In this document: positions 18,454 through 26,194 of the stretch, in pieces | How positions within the stretch are numbered: position 1 is the first letter of the stretch | Layout of the letters: each line of letters opens with the position of its first letter | Source of the DNA: Sphingomonadales bacterium | Lineage (GTDB): Bacteria > Pseudomonadota > Alphaproteobacteria > Sphingomonadales > Sphingomonadaceae | Assembly: GCA_017309275.1 (NCBI GenBank) | Contig: JAFKLT010000071.1 | Span: forward strand, 1 to 47,211 | DNA: 47,211 nucleotides | Direction: 5' to 3' | Translations under genes and position numbers: made by a program | Notes under the pieces: generated by a model | What the model saw: only the letters and a program-made list of their open reading frames with translations | What the model was told of the DNA's origin: nothing | Database searches by the model: none

Positions 18454-18468
18454 GACCAAAATTTGGTC
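18454..18468 (-). promoter_or_regulatory. Dyad GACCAAA-A-TTTGGTC upstream of the EAL gene
   Basis: A perfect 7-bp inverted repeat around one base lies 28 bp before the GTG start of the cyclic-di-GMP protein. Together with the second dyad at 18504-18515 it may form an operator. The bound protein is unknown. Confidence 0.45.
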
Positions 18469-18503
18469 AACAAAATCTTAGTAACGATGGGGATTGGAAC
18501 CAG

Positions 18504-18515
18504 ATTGGTACCAAT
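18504..18515 (-). promoter_or_regulatory. Palindrome ATTGGTACCAAT upstream of the EAL gene
   Basis: A perfect 12-bp palindrome lies between the DUF1192 gene and the EAL gene, about 50 bp (centre to centre) from the dyad at 18454-18468, with which it shares the TTGGT/ACCAA core. It is probably a second half of the same control region. Confidence 0.4.
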
Positions 18516-18532
18516 GGCTTTCGCGGTTTGCG

Positions 18533-18730
18533 TCAGCCCTTTTTGAACAGGGCCTCGGCGCTTGCCTTGAAACTACCTGCGGCGGCTTTGTGGGCCTTTG
18601 CACGGGCAATCTCGGTCTCAAGTACGGCAATGCGTTCGTCGAGCTCCTCGACCGACAGCGGATCGAGCGACTGTTTGATCAGCGCGGCGAGTGTGTCGTC
18701 GCGGCGGCGGGGAAGGTCGTCATCGTCCAT
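18533..18730 (-). CDS. DUF1192 domain protein
   Basis: A 65-residue protein starting MDDDDLPRRRDD and continuing with the LSVEELDERIAVLETEIARAKA coiled-coil stretch (given here in part) that marks the DUF1192 family of alphaproteobacteria. Its function is not known. The acidic start and the single amphipathic helix suggest a small partner protein. It is divergent from the quinone oxidoreductase gene across a 123-bp promoter region, an arrangement I associate with alphaproteobacterial genomes together with trcR. Confidence 0.88.
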   Translation of the reverse strand: MDDDDLPRRRDDTLAALIKQSLDPLSVEELDERIAVLETEIARAKAHKAAAGSFKASAEALFKKG

Positions 18731-18775
18731 GGCGTGTCCTCTCGCGCTTTTGCCCCTATAAAAGGCGCGCGACTG

Positions 18776-18804
18776 TTGACCCGTGTCGCACCTCTGTCAA
18801 TAAG
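18776..18804 (+). promoter_or_regulatory. Predicted sigma-70 type promoter for the quinone oxidoreductase
   Basis: TTGACC (18776-18781) and AATAAG (18799-18804) are separated by 17 bp, about 50 bp before the GTG start. The -35 matches five of six consensus bases and the -10 four of six. Nothing else promoter-like on this strand stands out in the 123-bp divergent gap. Confidence 0.5.
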
Positions 18805-18853
18805 GCGGGGCAAGGGCGTTGTGGGGACGCCCGAGTAAAGTGGGGGAATATCA

Positions 18854-19855
18854 GTGACTAACGTGCCCGCAACGATGACCGCCGTCGCGATCCGCGAGCC
18901 AGGCGGGCCCGAGGTGCTGGAGGCAGAGACGCGTGCGGTGCCGCAGCCGGGACCGGGCGAAGCGCTGATCCGCGTTGCGGCGGCGGGGGTCAACCGCCCC
19001 GACGTGCTGCAGCGCATGGGCTTTTATCCGCCGCCGCCGGGCGCGTCCGACCTGCCGGGGCTGGAAATCGCGGGCGTGGTCGTCGCGGTCGGGCCGGGCG
19101 GCGATCCCGAACTGCTGGGGCAGTCGGTCTGTGCGCTTGTTGCCGGCGGGGGGTATGCCGAATATTGCGTCGCGCCGGTCGGGAGCTGCCTGCCGGTGCC
19201 GCGCGGCTTTTCGATGGAGGAAGCCGCGGCGCTGCCCGAGACGGTCTTTACGGTCTGGCACAATCTGTTCGAGCGCGCCTATGTCCGTGAGGGCGAGACA
19301 GTTCTGGTCCACGGCGGCACCAGCGGCATCGGAACGACCGCGATCGGGCTGTGCAAATTGTTCGGGATCGGGGTGATCGTCACCTGCGGGAGCGCTGAAA
19401 AATGCGATGCCGCGCGTGCTCTCGGCGCCGACCTGGCCATCGATTACTCGTCCGAGGATTATGTGGAGGCGGTTAAGGCCTTTAGCGGCGGCAAGGGTGT
19501 CGAGGTCGTGATCGACATGGTTGGCGGCGATTATGTCCCGCGCAATCTCCAGTGCCTGGCCGAAGACGGGCGGCATGTGACGATCGCGTTCCAGCGCGGC
19601 GCGAAGGTGGAGATCGACATCTCGTCTCTGATGCGCCGCCGGCTCACCATGACCGGGTCGACGCTGCGGGCGCGGAGCGCGGAGTTCAAGGCTTTGCTCG
19701 CCGACGAGATTCATCGCACGCTGTGGCCGCGCCTGTCCGATGGCGGGTGGAAGCCGGCGATGGACCAGAGCTTCCCGCTCGCCGAAGCCGCGGCCGCGCA
19801 TGCGCGGATGCAGGCGGGCGCGCATGTCGGGAAGATCGTGCTCACGGTCGCATAA
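18854..19855 (+). CDS. NAD(P)H-quinone oxidoreductase (zinc-free MDR family)
   Basis: The 333-residue protein belongs to the medium-chain dehydrogenase/reductase superfamily, quinone-oxidoreductase/PIG3 branch, reducing quinones or other electrophiles with NADPH. Visible parts are the GroES-like domain (AAAGVNRPDVLQRMGFYPPPPGASDLPGLE region) and the Rossmann domain with VHGGTSGIGTTAIGL. The catalytic zinc ligands of alcohol dehydrogenases are absent. The start is taken as GTG 18854 because GGGG lies 8 bp upstream; ATG 18875 is an alternative. A GST-like gene follows after 29 bp and trcR later, on the same strand. Confidence 0.92.
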   Translation: MTNVPATMTAVAIREPGGPEVLEAETRAVPQPGPGEALIRVAAAGVNRPDVLQRMGFYPPPPGASDLPGLEIAGVVVAVGPGGDPELLGQSVCALVAGGGYAEYCVAPVGSCLPVPRGFSMEEAAALPETVFTVWHNLFERAYVREGETVLVHGGTSGIGTTAIGLCKLFGIGVIVTCGSAEKCDAARALGADLAIDYSSEDYVEAVKAFSGGKGVEVVIDMVGGDYVPRNLQCLAEDGRHVTIAFQRGAKVEIDISSLMRRRLTMTGSTLRARSAEFKALLADEIHRTLWPRLSDGGWKPAMDQSFPLAEAAAAHARMQAGAHVGKIVLTVA

Positions 19856-19884
19856 CGCTGTACTAAGGGGCGGGAGGGCGTGAC

Positions 19885-20508
19885 ATGGGCGACGGGCCGA
19901 TCCTTCACGAATATGCGGCAAGCGGTAATTGCTACAAGATCCGCCTGACCGCGGCGCTCCTCGACATGGCGATCGAGAGGCGCGAATATGACATCATGAA
20001 GGGGGAGACGCGGACCCCAGATTTCCTTGCCGGGGTCAATGCGAACGGGCGGATTCCGGTGCTTCAGATCGGCGATCGCTTCTTGCCCGAAAGCAATGCC
20101 GCCTGCTTCTGGCTGGCCGAGGGAACGCATCTCGTCCCCCACGACCGGTTCGATCGCGCCGACATGCTGCACTGGATGTTCTGGGAGCAATATAATCACG
20201 AACCGAATGTCGCGACCCTGCGTTTCTGGATGCGCTGGATCGGCGAGGAGAATCTCTCCGCCCTGCAACGTGCGCTGATTCCCGCAAAGCAGGAGGCGGG
20301 GCGGGCCGCGCTTGCTCTGATGGACGGGCATCTGGCGACGCACGACTGGCTGGCGGGACAGGACATCTCGCTCGCCGATATCGCGCTCTATGCCTATACC
20401 CATGTCGCCGAGGAGAGCGGGCTGTTCGACCTTGGCGACTGTCCGGGCATCAGGCAATGGATAGCGCGGATCGAGGCAAAACCCGGCTATGTGGCGATGG
20501 CGGCCTAG
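19885..20508 (+). CDS. Glutathione S-transferase family protein
   Basis: A 207-residue two-domain GST. The thioredoxin-fold N-terminus has SGNCYKIRL as its likely glutathione-contact region and NGRIPVLQIGD with the cis-Pro. PESNAACFWLAEG fits the G-site ES pair, and the helical C-terminal domain contains LAGQDISLADIALYAYTHVAEE, with the capping motif. It is cytosolic; the electrophilic substrate is unknown. It follows the quinone oxidoreductase by 29 bp and is probably cotranscribed with it, as both deal with redox or electrophile stress. Confidence 0.92.
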   Translation: MGDGPILHEYAASGNCYKIRLTAALLDMAIERREYDIMKGETRTPDFLAGVNANGRIPVLQIGDRFLPESNAACFWLAEGTHLVPHDRFDRADMLHWMFWEQYNHEPNVATLRFWMRWIGEENLSALQRALIPAKQEAGRAALALMDGHLATHDWLAGQDISLADIALYAYTHVAEESGLFDLGDCPGIRQWIARIEAKPGYVAMAA

Positions 20509-20604
20509 CAGCTACCCGGTCGCCGGATGGGCCCGTGAAGACTGAGGCGCGGGCGCCCCGCACCCCCGGCGCAAGTGTCCGCGCGGCACGCTGAATCCCC
20601 GCAC

Positions 20605-20633
20605 TTGCCCCTTTGGTCAAACCGGCATATATC
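20605..20633 (+). promoter_or_regulatory. Predicted promoter of trcR
   Basis: TTGCCC (20605-20610) and TATATC (20628-20633) are spaced by 17 bp. Transcription from here would begin near 20640, just before the hairpin at 20648-20669 and about 60 bp before the trcR ATG. Confidence 0.55.
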
Positions 20634-20647
20634 CGCCGCCAATGTCC

Positions 20648-20679
20648 GGCCGCCCCGCGAGGGGCGGCCCTTATTATTT
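20648..20679 (+). terminator. Terminator-like hairpin in the trcR leader
   Basis: A perfect 9-bp stem GGCCGCCCC/GGGGCGGCC (20648-20656 and 20661-20669) with a GCGA tetraloop is followed by CTTATTATTTGCGCTTTT. It lies 140 bp after the GST-like gene and 30 bp before the trcR ATG. It may simply end the upstream transcript, but it falls inside the leader expected from the promoter at 20605-20633, so it could act as an attenuator. Confidence 0.7.
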
Positions 20680-20698
20680 GCGCTTTTGGAGAGCAGTC

Positions 20699-21358
20699 AT
20701 GGCCAATGCCGATGCAACCCCGTTGATGCCGCACGCGACCGCCGCCTGGCTGGTCGACAACACCGGCCTCACCTTTGTCCAGATCGCCGAATATTGCGGC
20801 ATCCACATCCTTGAGGTTCAGGCGATCGCCGACGAGACCGCGGCGACCAAATATACCGGCCGCGACCCCGTTCGCGCGCATGAACTGTCGATGGAAGAGA
20901 TCGAAAAGGGTCAGCAGGACCCGAACTACAAGCTCAAGATGACCAAGCAGGCGCAGGATACGATTCGCCGTACCCGCGGACCGCGCTACACGCCGGTGAG
21001 CAAGCGGCAGGACAAGCCCGACGGCATCGCCTGGATCCTGAAGAATCATCCCGAGGTTTCGGACGGCGCGATCGGCAAGCTGATCGGCACCACGCGCAAC
21101 ACGATCGGCGCAATCCGCGATCGCAGCCACTGGAACAGCGCGAACATCGTGCCGAAGGATCCGGTGACTCTGGGCCTCTGCTCGCAGCGCGAGCTGGACG
21201 CGCTGGTCGCCAAGGCTGCGAAGAAGGCCGGCATCAAGGCGCCCGAGGACAGCCGCCTCGAAGGCGACCGCGAGGCGTTGCTCGAAGAGCTGCGCGCCGA
21301 ACGCGCCGCGGCTGTCGAAGCGCTCGCCGCCGGGGAAACCGACGAAGCGCAGGGCTGA
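20699..21358 (+). CDS. trcR: DUF1013 protein TrcR, RNA-polymerase-associated cell-cycle regulator
   Basis: The 219-residue product is a DUF1013 protein, a family conserved across alphaproteobacteria. It has two helix-turn-helix-like stretches: the first near residues 14-50 (AAWLVDNTGLTFVQIAEYCG), the second near 100-140 (GIAWILKNHPEVSDGAIGKL, then TTRNTIGAIRDR). The C-terminus is an Arg/Ala-rich helix. In Caulobacter the DUF1013 protein TrcR associates with RNA polymerase along genes and promotes CtrA accumulation; a similar role here is inference. The ATG at 20699 is preceded by GGAGAG; the open frame runs back to 20642 through the hairpin, which argues against an earlier start. Confidence 0.92.
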   Translation: MANADATPLMPHATAAWLVDNTGLTFVQIAEYCGIHILEVQAIADETAATKYTGRDPVRAHELSMEEIEKGQQDPNYKLKMTKQAQDTIRRTRGPRYTPVSKRQDKPDGIAWILKNHPEVSDGAIGKLIGTTRNTIGAIRDRSHWNSANIVPKDPVTLGLCSQRELDALVAKAAKKAGIKAPEDSRLEGDREALLEELRAERAAAVEALAAGETDEAQG

Positions 21359-21362
21359 CCGC

Positions 21363-22499
21363 GTGGCGGGGGGCGATGACGACAACATCCCGGCGGCCAG
21401 CGGCTCGCCGGACGCTTCGCTGACCCAGGACGACAGCTTTACCGCCACCAGTCACGCGGGTCTCACCTATCCGTGGGGCGACGCCGCGCCCGGTGCGGGA
21501 GAGACGATCCGTATCGCCAACGGGATCAGCTGGGCGCGCCTGCCGATGCCGGGCTCGCTCGGCCATATCAACAGCTGGCTGCTCGACGACGCCGACGATC
21601 GCGGGGAGGGGGTGGCTGTTGTTGATACGGGTATTTGTCTAACGATCTGTTCTGACGCGTGGAAGGCGCTGTACGCCGGCGCGCTCGCGGATCGGCGGAT
21701 AACCCGCGTTTTCGGCACGCATCTGCACCCCGATCACATCGGCCTGGCCGGTTGGATCGCGAAGAAGCAGGGCGTGCAATTGTGGATGACGCGCGGAGAA
21801 ATGCTCACCGCGCGCGCAATCGTCGCCGATTCGAGCGACACAGCACCCGACGAAGTGATCGCGCAGTCGCGCGCCGCCGGGTGGGACGAGGCGGCGATCG
21901 AGGAGCAGCGGGCGCGCGGCTGGAACATGTTCCAGCGCATGATCTTCGCCCTGCCGCGCAGCTATGTCCGCATCGTCGACGGACAGCGTATCGATTTCGG
22001 CAAGCATCAGTGGCGGGTGGTCGTCGGGTCGGGACACAGCCCCGAACATGCCTGCCTGTGGAACGAGCGCGAGGGCGTGCTGGTATCGGGCGACCAGGTG
22101 CTGCCGCGCATCAGTTCGAACGTGTCGGTGAACATCACCGAACCCGACGCCGACCCGCTGGGCGAATGGCTGTCGTCGATCGACAAGCTGCTGGCCACCC
22201 TGCCGAACGACCTGATCGTGTGCCCCGCGCATGGCGAGCCGTTCAAGGGCCTGCACGTCCGCCTGATGGCGCTGCGCGACGAGCATCGCATGCGGCTGTA
22301 CAAGCTGGCCGAGGCGATCGCCGAAAAGCCCATGCGCGCCGTCGACAGCTTTCCCCTGCTCTTCAACCGTCCGATCGGCGGTCACAACCAGAGCCTGGCG
22401 ACCGGCGAAGCCTTCGCGCATCTGAAGCGGCTGGAGGTCGAAGGCCGCGTCCGCAAGGAAGATCGCGACGGCGTCTGGTGGTATCACGGCGTCGCGTGA
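21363..22499 (+). CDS. MBL-fold metallo-hydrolase
   Basis: The 378-residue cytosolic protein has the metallo-beta-lactamase signature THLHPDHIG with His120, His122, Asp124 and His125, a later His in GSGHSPEHACL, and an Asp in VSGDQVLP. A C-terminal winged-helix-like region (about 320-378) resembles the LACTB2-like group. These enzymes hydrolyse thioesters, RNA or similar; the substrate here is unknown. The GTG at 21363, 4 bp after the trcR stop, is the likeliest start and implies a trcR operon. The gene is convergent with a small membrane-protein gene only 6 bp away. Confidence 0.88.
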   Translation: MAGGDDDNIPAASGSPDASLTQDDSFTATSHAGLTYPWGDAAPGAGETIRIANGISWARLPMPGSLGHINSWLLDDADDRGEGVAVVDTGICLTICSDAWKALYAGALADRRITRVFGTHLHPDHIGLAGWIAKKQGVQLWMTRGEMLTARAIVADSSDTAPDEVIAQSRAAGWDEAAIEEQRARGWNMFQRMIFALPRSYVRIVDGQRIDFGKHQWRVVVGSGHSPEHACLWNEREGVLVSGDQVLPRISSNVSVNITEPDADPLGEWLSSIDKLLATLPNDLIVCPAHGEPFKGLHVRLMALRDEHRMRLYKLAEAIAEKPMRAVDSFPLLFNRPIGGHNQSLATGEAFAHLKRLEVEGRVRKEDRDGVWWYHGVA

Positions 22500-22505
22500 T
22501 CGCGC

Positions 22506-22781
22506 CTATCGTGGTCGGTGCATCACCCAGCTGAACGCCATCGCGTTGAAGATGGTATAGAGGCCATAGAGCAGCAGCGCGGTGAACCAGTTGCGCGTCG
22601 CGATCGCCATTGCGCCGACGAGCAGCAGGAACTCGAAAATATAGGTGACGTGCGGCCCGACCTTGTCGGCCAGCGGCCTCACCATTTGCTGTATCAGCGG
22701 ATCGTCGCTGTCCATGAAGGCGCGATGCATCGCGAAATTGCCGACGCCGGCGCAGAAAATGGCGATGATGGCGATCAGCAT
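22506..22781 (-). CDS. Small three-helix membrane protein
   Basis: A 91-residue protein with hydrophobic helices at about 1-17, 44-62 and 64-84, and a short polar loop rich in Asp/Pro between the first two. I know no function for it. The ribosome site is weak. It is convergent with the MBL-fold gene and divergent from the DUF481 gene. Codon use looks like its neighbours, so it is likely a real conserved gene. Confidence 0.68.
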   Translation of the reverse strand: MLIAIIAIFCAGVGNFAMHRAFMDSDDPLIQQMVRPLADKVGPHVTYIFEFLLLVGAMAIATRNWFTALLLYGLYTIFNAMAFSWVMHRPR

Positions 22782-22906
22782 AGGATTGCAGATGGGGCAG
22801 CCGGGGTGGAAATGCCAGCCTCTTTCAGGTTATGGAAAGCTTGGATGCGCTCTTAGGGTGTCGTCCAGCGATCTAACCAACGCGATCTTCAATCAAGGAG
22901 GCTTCG

Positions 22907-24085
22907 ATGACCGCTCTCCCCCGTTTCGCGGCCCTTGGCCTGCTTGCGCTCTCCGTGCAGCCAGCCCATGCGGCGCAGGAGCCCGTCGATCCGCTGCAGC
23001 CGAATCCGGCGCTTGTCGACCCGGTGCTGATGGGTCCGGTCCCGACTATGCTGGTACCGCCCGATCCGCCGCTGCCCGATGCGGTGCGCGCGATGATCGA
23101 CGCCGCTTTTGCGAGCGGCGAGGACGCCGATGTCGAGGCAGTGGTCAAATATGCGCGGATGGCCAATCCGGCGAGCCTCGGCGAACTCAACGCGCTGATC
23201 GCCTATCGCCGGAGCGCAGATCCGCTGGCCGCGCCGCCCGACCCGGTGGGCGAGTTGCTCGCGGCCGCGATTGCGAGCGGCAAGGACGGCGATGTCGAGG
23301 CGGTCGCCAAGCTGGCGAAGGAGACGAACCCCGAGCAGGCGGCGGAGATCGACGCCCGCGTGCTCGCCTATCGCACCGAACGGCAGCGGATCCGGGATGA
23401 GGCGGCCGCCGCGGCACGCGCGAAGCTGGCCGCGGCGAAAATCTGGGAAAACTGGAAGGGCGAGGGACAGATCGGTGCGTCGCTCGCCACGGGCAACACG
23501 CGCTCGAAGGGTCTCAGCGCCGGTCTCGCGCTGGCGCGCAAGGGCATCGACTGGAATTACAAGGTTCGCGCGCAGGCGGATTATCAGCGGACGAACGGCC
23601 GTACCTCGGTCGAGCGCTTCCTTGCCGAGGCCGAGCCGCAATATAAGGTCAGCGACCGCGGCTTCGCCTATGGGCTCGTCCGCTGGGAGCAGGATCGCAT
23701 CCTGGGTTACGACAGGCGCTGGAACGTCTCGGGCGGGCTCGGTTACAAGCTGATCGACGGCAAGGCGATGTCGCTGAGCGTGAAGGGCGGCCCGACCTGG
23801 CGGCAGACCGATTTCGTGCGCGGCGATCGCGACAGCGAGTTGACCGGCCTCGCCGGGCTGGACTTCGGGTGGCAATTGTCGCCGACGCTGCGGCTGACGC
23901 AGGTCGCCTCGACGATCGTCGGCGAACGCAACACCTCGACCAGTTCGCTGACCGCGCTCAACGCGAAGCTGACGACGGCGCTGTCGGCGCGCGTCGCCTA
24001 TTCGGCGGAAATCGACACCAACCCCCGGCCGGGGATCGAAAAGGTCGACACGCTGACGCGCTTCACGCTGGTATACGGCTTCTAG
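22907..24085 (+). CDS. DUF481 outer-membrane beta-barrel protein
   Basis: The 392-residue product has a signal peptide (cleavage after AHA, about residue 22). Two tandem ~45-residue helical repeats follow at about 62-105 and 112-155, both with the pattern AxASGxDxDVEAVxK...NP...AYR. Then come an Ala-rich helix and a C-terminal DUF481 barrel (about 180-392) of alternating aromatic strands ending in Phe, as expected for BAM substrates. Family members include the salt-induced YdiY of E. coli; the function is unknown. A perfect AAGGAGG ribosome site (22895-22901) precedes the ATG by 5 bp. Confidence 0.88.
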   Translation: MTALPRFAALGLLALSVQPAHAAQEPVDPLQPNPALVDPVLMGPVPTMLVPPDPPLPDAVRAMIDAAFASGEDADVEAVVKYARMANPASLGELNALIAYRRSADPLAAPPDPVGELLAAAIASGKDGDVEAVAKLAKETNPEQAAEIDARVLAYRTERQRIRDEAAAAARAKLAAAKIWENWKGEGQIGASLATGNTRSKGLSAGLALARKGIDWNYKVRAQADYQRTNGRTSVERFLAEAEPQYKVSDRGFAYGLVRWEQDRILGYDRRWNVSGGLGYKLIDGKAMSLSVKGGPTWRQTDFVRGDRDSELTGLAGLDFGWQLSPTLRLTQVASTIVGERNTSTSSLTALNAKLTTALSARVAYSAEIDTNPRPGIEKVDTLTRFTLVYGF

Positions 24086-24139
24086 GTTTCGGTTTCAGGG
24101 GTTTTGGTTTCTGGGGTTTCGGCTTCTGGGGGTTTGCGG
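24086..24139. repeat. G/T-rich degenerate 15-bp repeat between convergent genes
   Basis: The gap after the DUF481 stop holds about three degenerate copies of a unit like GGGTTTYGGYTTCTG. It is the only low-complexity tract in the window. It has several G-runs on the plus strand and fills almost the whole gap up to the VOC gene stop. Confidence 0.7.
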
Positions 24140-24142
24140 CCG

Positions 24143-24616
24143 CTAGCTGCCGTCGAAGACGTCGGCGCCGCCGATTTCCTCACCCTCGACCAGCAGTCCC
24201 GTCCCCGGAACATGGTTGAATTCGATGCGGATGCCGTCGGGATCCTCGAACAGGATCGAATAATAGCCGGGCGCCCACGGCTCCTCCTGCGGACCGTGGA
24301 CGATATGGATATCGTCCCGGCCCCTCAGGAAATCGTGCATGGCGTCGACCGCCGCGCGGTCGCGCATCCGGAAGCAGGCATGGTGCAGCCCGGGCGCGCC
24401 CTGATCGAAGCGCTTTCCGGCATTCTCGGGACTGGGCGTGCGGATGCCGATCGCGGTGCGGCCGCCGACGCCATAGAGCATATAGTCGGTATCGAGCACT
24501 TTCTTGAGCCCGAGATAGGCGATGACGTCGCGCCAGAAAGCCGTCGAGCGGGCGAAGTCGCCCGCCGTCAGGATGACATGCGCGACGCCGTTCAGCCCGC
24601 CCATCCGTTCGCTCAC
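24143..24616 (-). CDS. VOC (glyoxalase/bleomycin-resistance/dioxygenase) superfamily protein
   Basis: A 157-residue protein with two beta-alpha-beta-beta-beta modules. Likely metal ligands are His in GVAHVIL, His in GLHHACF and Glu in IRIEFNHV. The superfamily covers glyoxalases, dioxygenases and binding proteins; the function here is unassigned. The first start is a GTG at 24616 overlapping the stop of the upstream M20 gene (GTGA); an ATG at 24604 is equally possible. The overlap implies coupling with the M20 homologue. Confidence 0.87.
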   Translation of the reverse strand: MSERMGGLNGVAHVILTAGDFARSTAFWRDVIAYLGLKKVLDTDYMLYGVGGRTAIGIRTPSPENAGKRFDQGAPGLHHACFRMRDRAAVDAMHDFLRGRDDIHIVHGPQEEPWAPGYYSILFEDPDGIRIEFNHVPGTGLLVEGEEIGGADVFDGS

Positions 24617-26157
24617 TTCATCGCCGCGAGCGTGTAGAGAAATTCGACGAAGCCCATCGTCGCATCGACAAGGCCGGCGACCTTGGGATTGGTCGAATCG
24701 ATCAGATAATATTCGTTCGGGGCGTGCGCGCCCGACCCGTGGCCGATACCGAAATGCGCGGCGGGGATCGATACGGGCGGCGCGGTGAAGGTCGCGCCCG
24801 GCCAGCTTCCGGCAAGCCGCGCGTTGATGTTCGCGGTGATGCCGAGCTGTTTGTAGGTCGCGAGTTCGGTGCGGACGAGGATGCTGTCCTCGGCGACCTC
24901 GGTCGGGTCATAACCGCCCGAGACGTTCATCTCGACATCGGTGAAGCCATGTTTGTCGAGGTGCGCGCGAAGCTTTTTCTCCGCCTCCGCGCGCGTCTGG
25001 TTGGGAACGAGACGCAGGTCGAGTTTCGCGACCGCGCGGCCGGGAAGGATCGTCTTGCCGCCGGGCCCGGTATAGCCCGCGACCAGCCCCTCGATATTGA
25101 CCGTCGGTTCCTGCGCGAGGCGGATCAGCGCATTGTCGTAGCTGAGATTGTCGATCCAGGTGTTGACCCCCAGCGCCTGTTTCTCGGCGGCTTCGTCGGC
25201 GCCCTTGGCGGCCTGGCGGATCAGGGTCTTTTCCCGCTCGGTCAGCGGGCGGACATTTTCGAACCAGCCGTCGATCGCCGGGGTGTTGCCGTCGGGCGTG
25301 ACGAGCGTCTGCAGCGCCTGCACCAGCCGCCATGCGGGCGAATCGATCATCGCCTTCAGGCTGGAATGGACGTCGCCCTTTGGCCCACGGCCCCATTTCG
25401 CGCCGCTCGCGATCAGTTCGAGTTCGATGATCCCCTTCGACCCCAGATTGACGTCGACGGCGCCCGTCTTGTCCTGCGAGGCGAAGGGAATGAAGATGCC
25501 GTCGCATTTCTTGAGCGCGGCGAGGACGTTGGGCTTGGTCGCGACCTGGCGGAAGTGCGGCGAACCGATTTCCTCCTCGCCCTCGCAGATCAGCACGATG
25601 TTGACGGGCAGCTTGGCCTTTGCGGCGCGGATGGCGTGGAGCGCGGCCAGAAAGGTCGACTCGGGGCCCTTCTGGTTCACCGCGCCGCGGCCGACGATCG
25701 ACTGGCCGAAGCCGGGCTTGTCGACCATCTTGCCTTCCAGCGGCGGCGACGACCATTCGGCGGGGTCGAACTGTTTCACGTCGTACATGAAATAGATGCC
25801 GATCGTGCGCTTCGCGCCGACGTCGATCGTGCCGAAGACGCCGGGATGGCCATCGGTGGGCACGATTTCGACGTTGGTGAAGCCGGCATCCTTCGCAAGC
25901 TCGGCCATATAGGCCGCACCTTCGGGCATGTTGCGATTCTCGGCCGCGATCGAGGGGAGGGCGATCCAGTCGCGCAGCCGCTTGATCGACGCGTCCTTGC
26001 CCGCCTCGGCCGCCTTGCGGATCGCGGCGCTCTGGCTGCTCGCGGCGAGCGCGGGCAGCGGGCTCATGACGGCGGCACCTGCGCCCAGCATCGCCGCGCC
26101 GCGCAGAACCCCGCGCCGTTCGAGCATCGTTTGGAACGTCTGATCATCATCGCGCAT
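24613..26157 (-). CDS. M20-like exported protein with altered metal ligands
   Basis: From the ATG at 26157 the product has 514 residues with a Tat-like leader: twin Arg14-Arg15 in LERRGVLRG, then a hydrophobic stretch ending PALAAS. The open frame extends to 26616 through unrelated sequence. The fold is M20 dipeptidase-like with a dimerisation domain. However, the first ligand His is Met124 (FMYDV in place of HYDV) and the bridging Asp is Asn161 (GAVNQKG in place of GASDDKG). The third-ligand position reads PFASQ in place of SD. The Glu pair (in CEGEEEIGS), His264 and His478 remain. It may use a different metal scheme or be inactive. Confidence 0.88.
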   Translation of the reverse strand: MRDDDQTFQTMLERRGVLRGAAMLGAGAAVMSPLPALAASSQSAAIRKAAEAGKDASIKRLRDWIALPSIAAENRNMPEGAAYMAELAKDAGFTNVEIVPTDGHPGVFGTIDVGAKRTIGIYFMYDVKQFDPAEWSSPPLEGKMVDKPGFGQSIVGRGAVNQKGPESTFLAALHAIRAAKAKLPVNIVLICEGEEEIGSPHFRQVATKPNVLAALKKCDGIFIPFASQDKTGAVDVNLGSKGIIELELIASGAKWGRGPKGDVHSSLKAMIDSPAWRLVQALQTLVTPDGNTPAIDGWFENVRPLTEREKTLIRQAAKGADEAAEKQALGVNTWIDNLSYDNALIRLAQEPTVNIEGLVAGYTGPGGKTILPGRAVAKLDLRLVPNQTRAEAEKKLRAHLDKHGFTDVEMNVSGGYDPTEVAEDSILVRTELATYKQLGITANINARLAGSWPGATFTAPPVSIPAAHFGIGHGSGAHAPNEYYLIDSTNPKVAGLVDATMGFVEFLYTLAAMK

Positions 26158-26170
26158 CGTGCACCCCTTT

Positions 26171-26194
26171 GTCGCTATGGTTGTCGCTATGGTT
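26171..26194. repeat. Two tandem copies of a 12-bp unit
   Basis: GTCGCTATGGTT occurs twice in direct succession (26171-26182, 26183-26194), followed by a diverged third start. It spans the gap between the trmO stop and the M20-like gene start and slightly overlaps the trmO stop codon. Replication slippage is the simplest explanation. Confidence 0.8.

Noticed and set aside
23869-24219. Frame containing GFGFRGFGFWGF-like repeats
   Set aside because: It results from reading the G/T-rich intergenic repeat and runs through the end of the DUF481 gene out of frame; no ribosome site.
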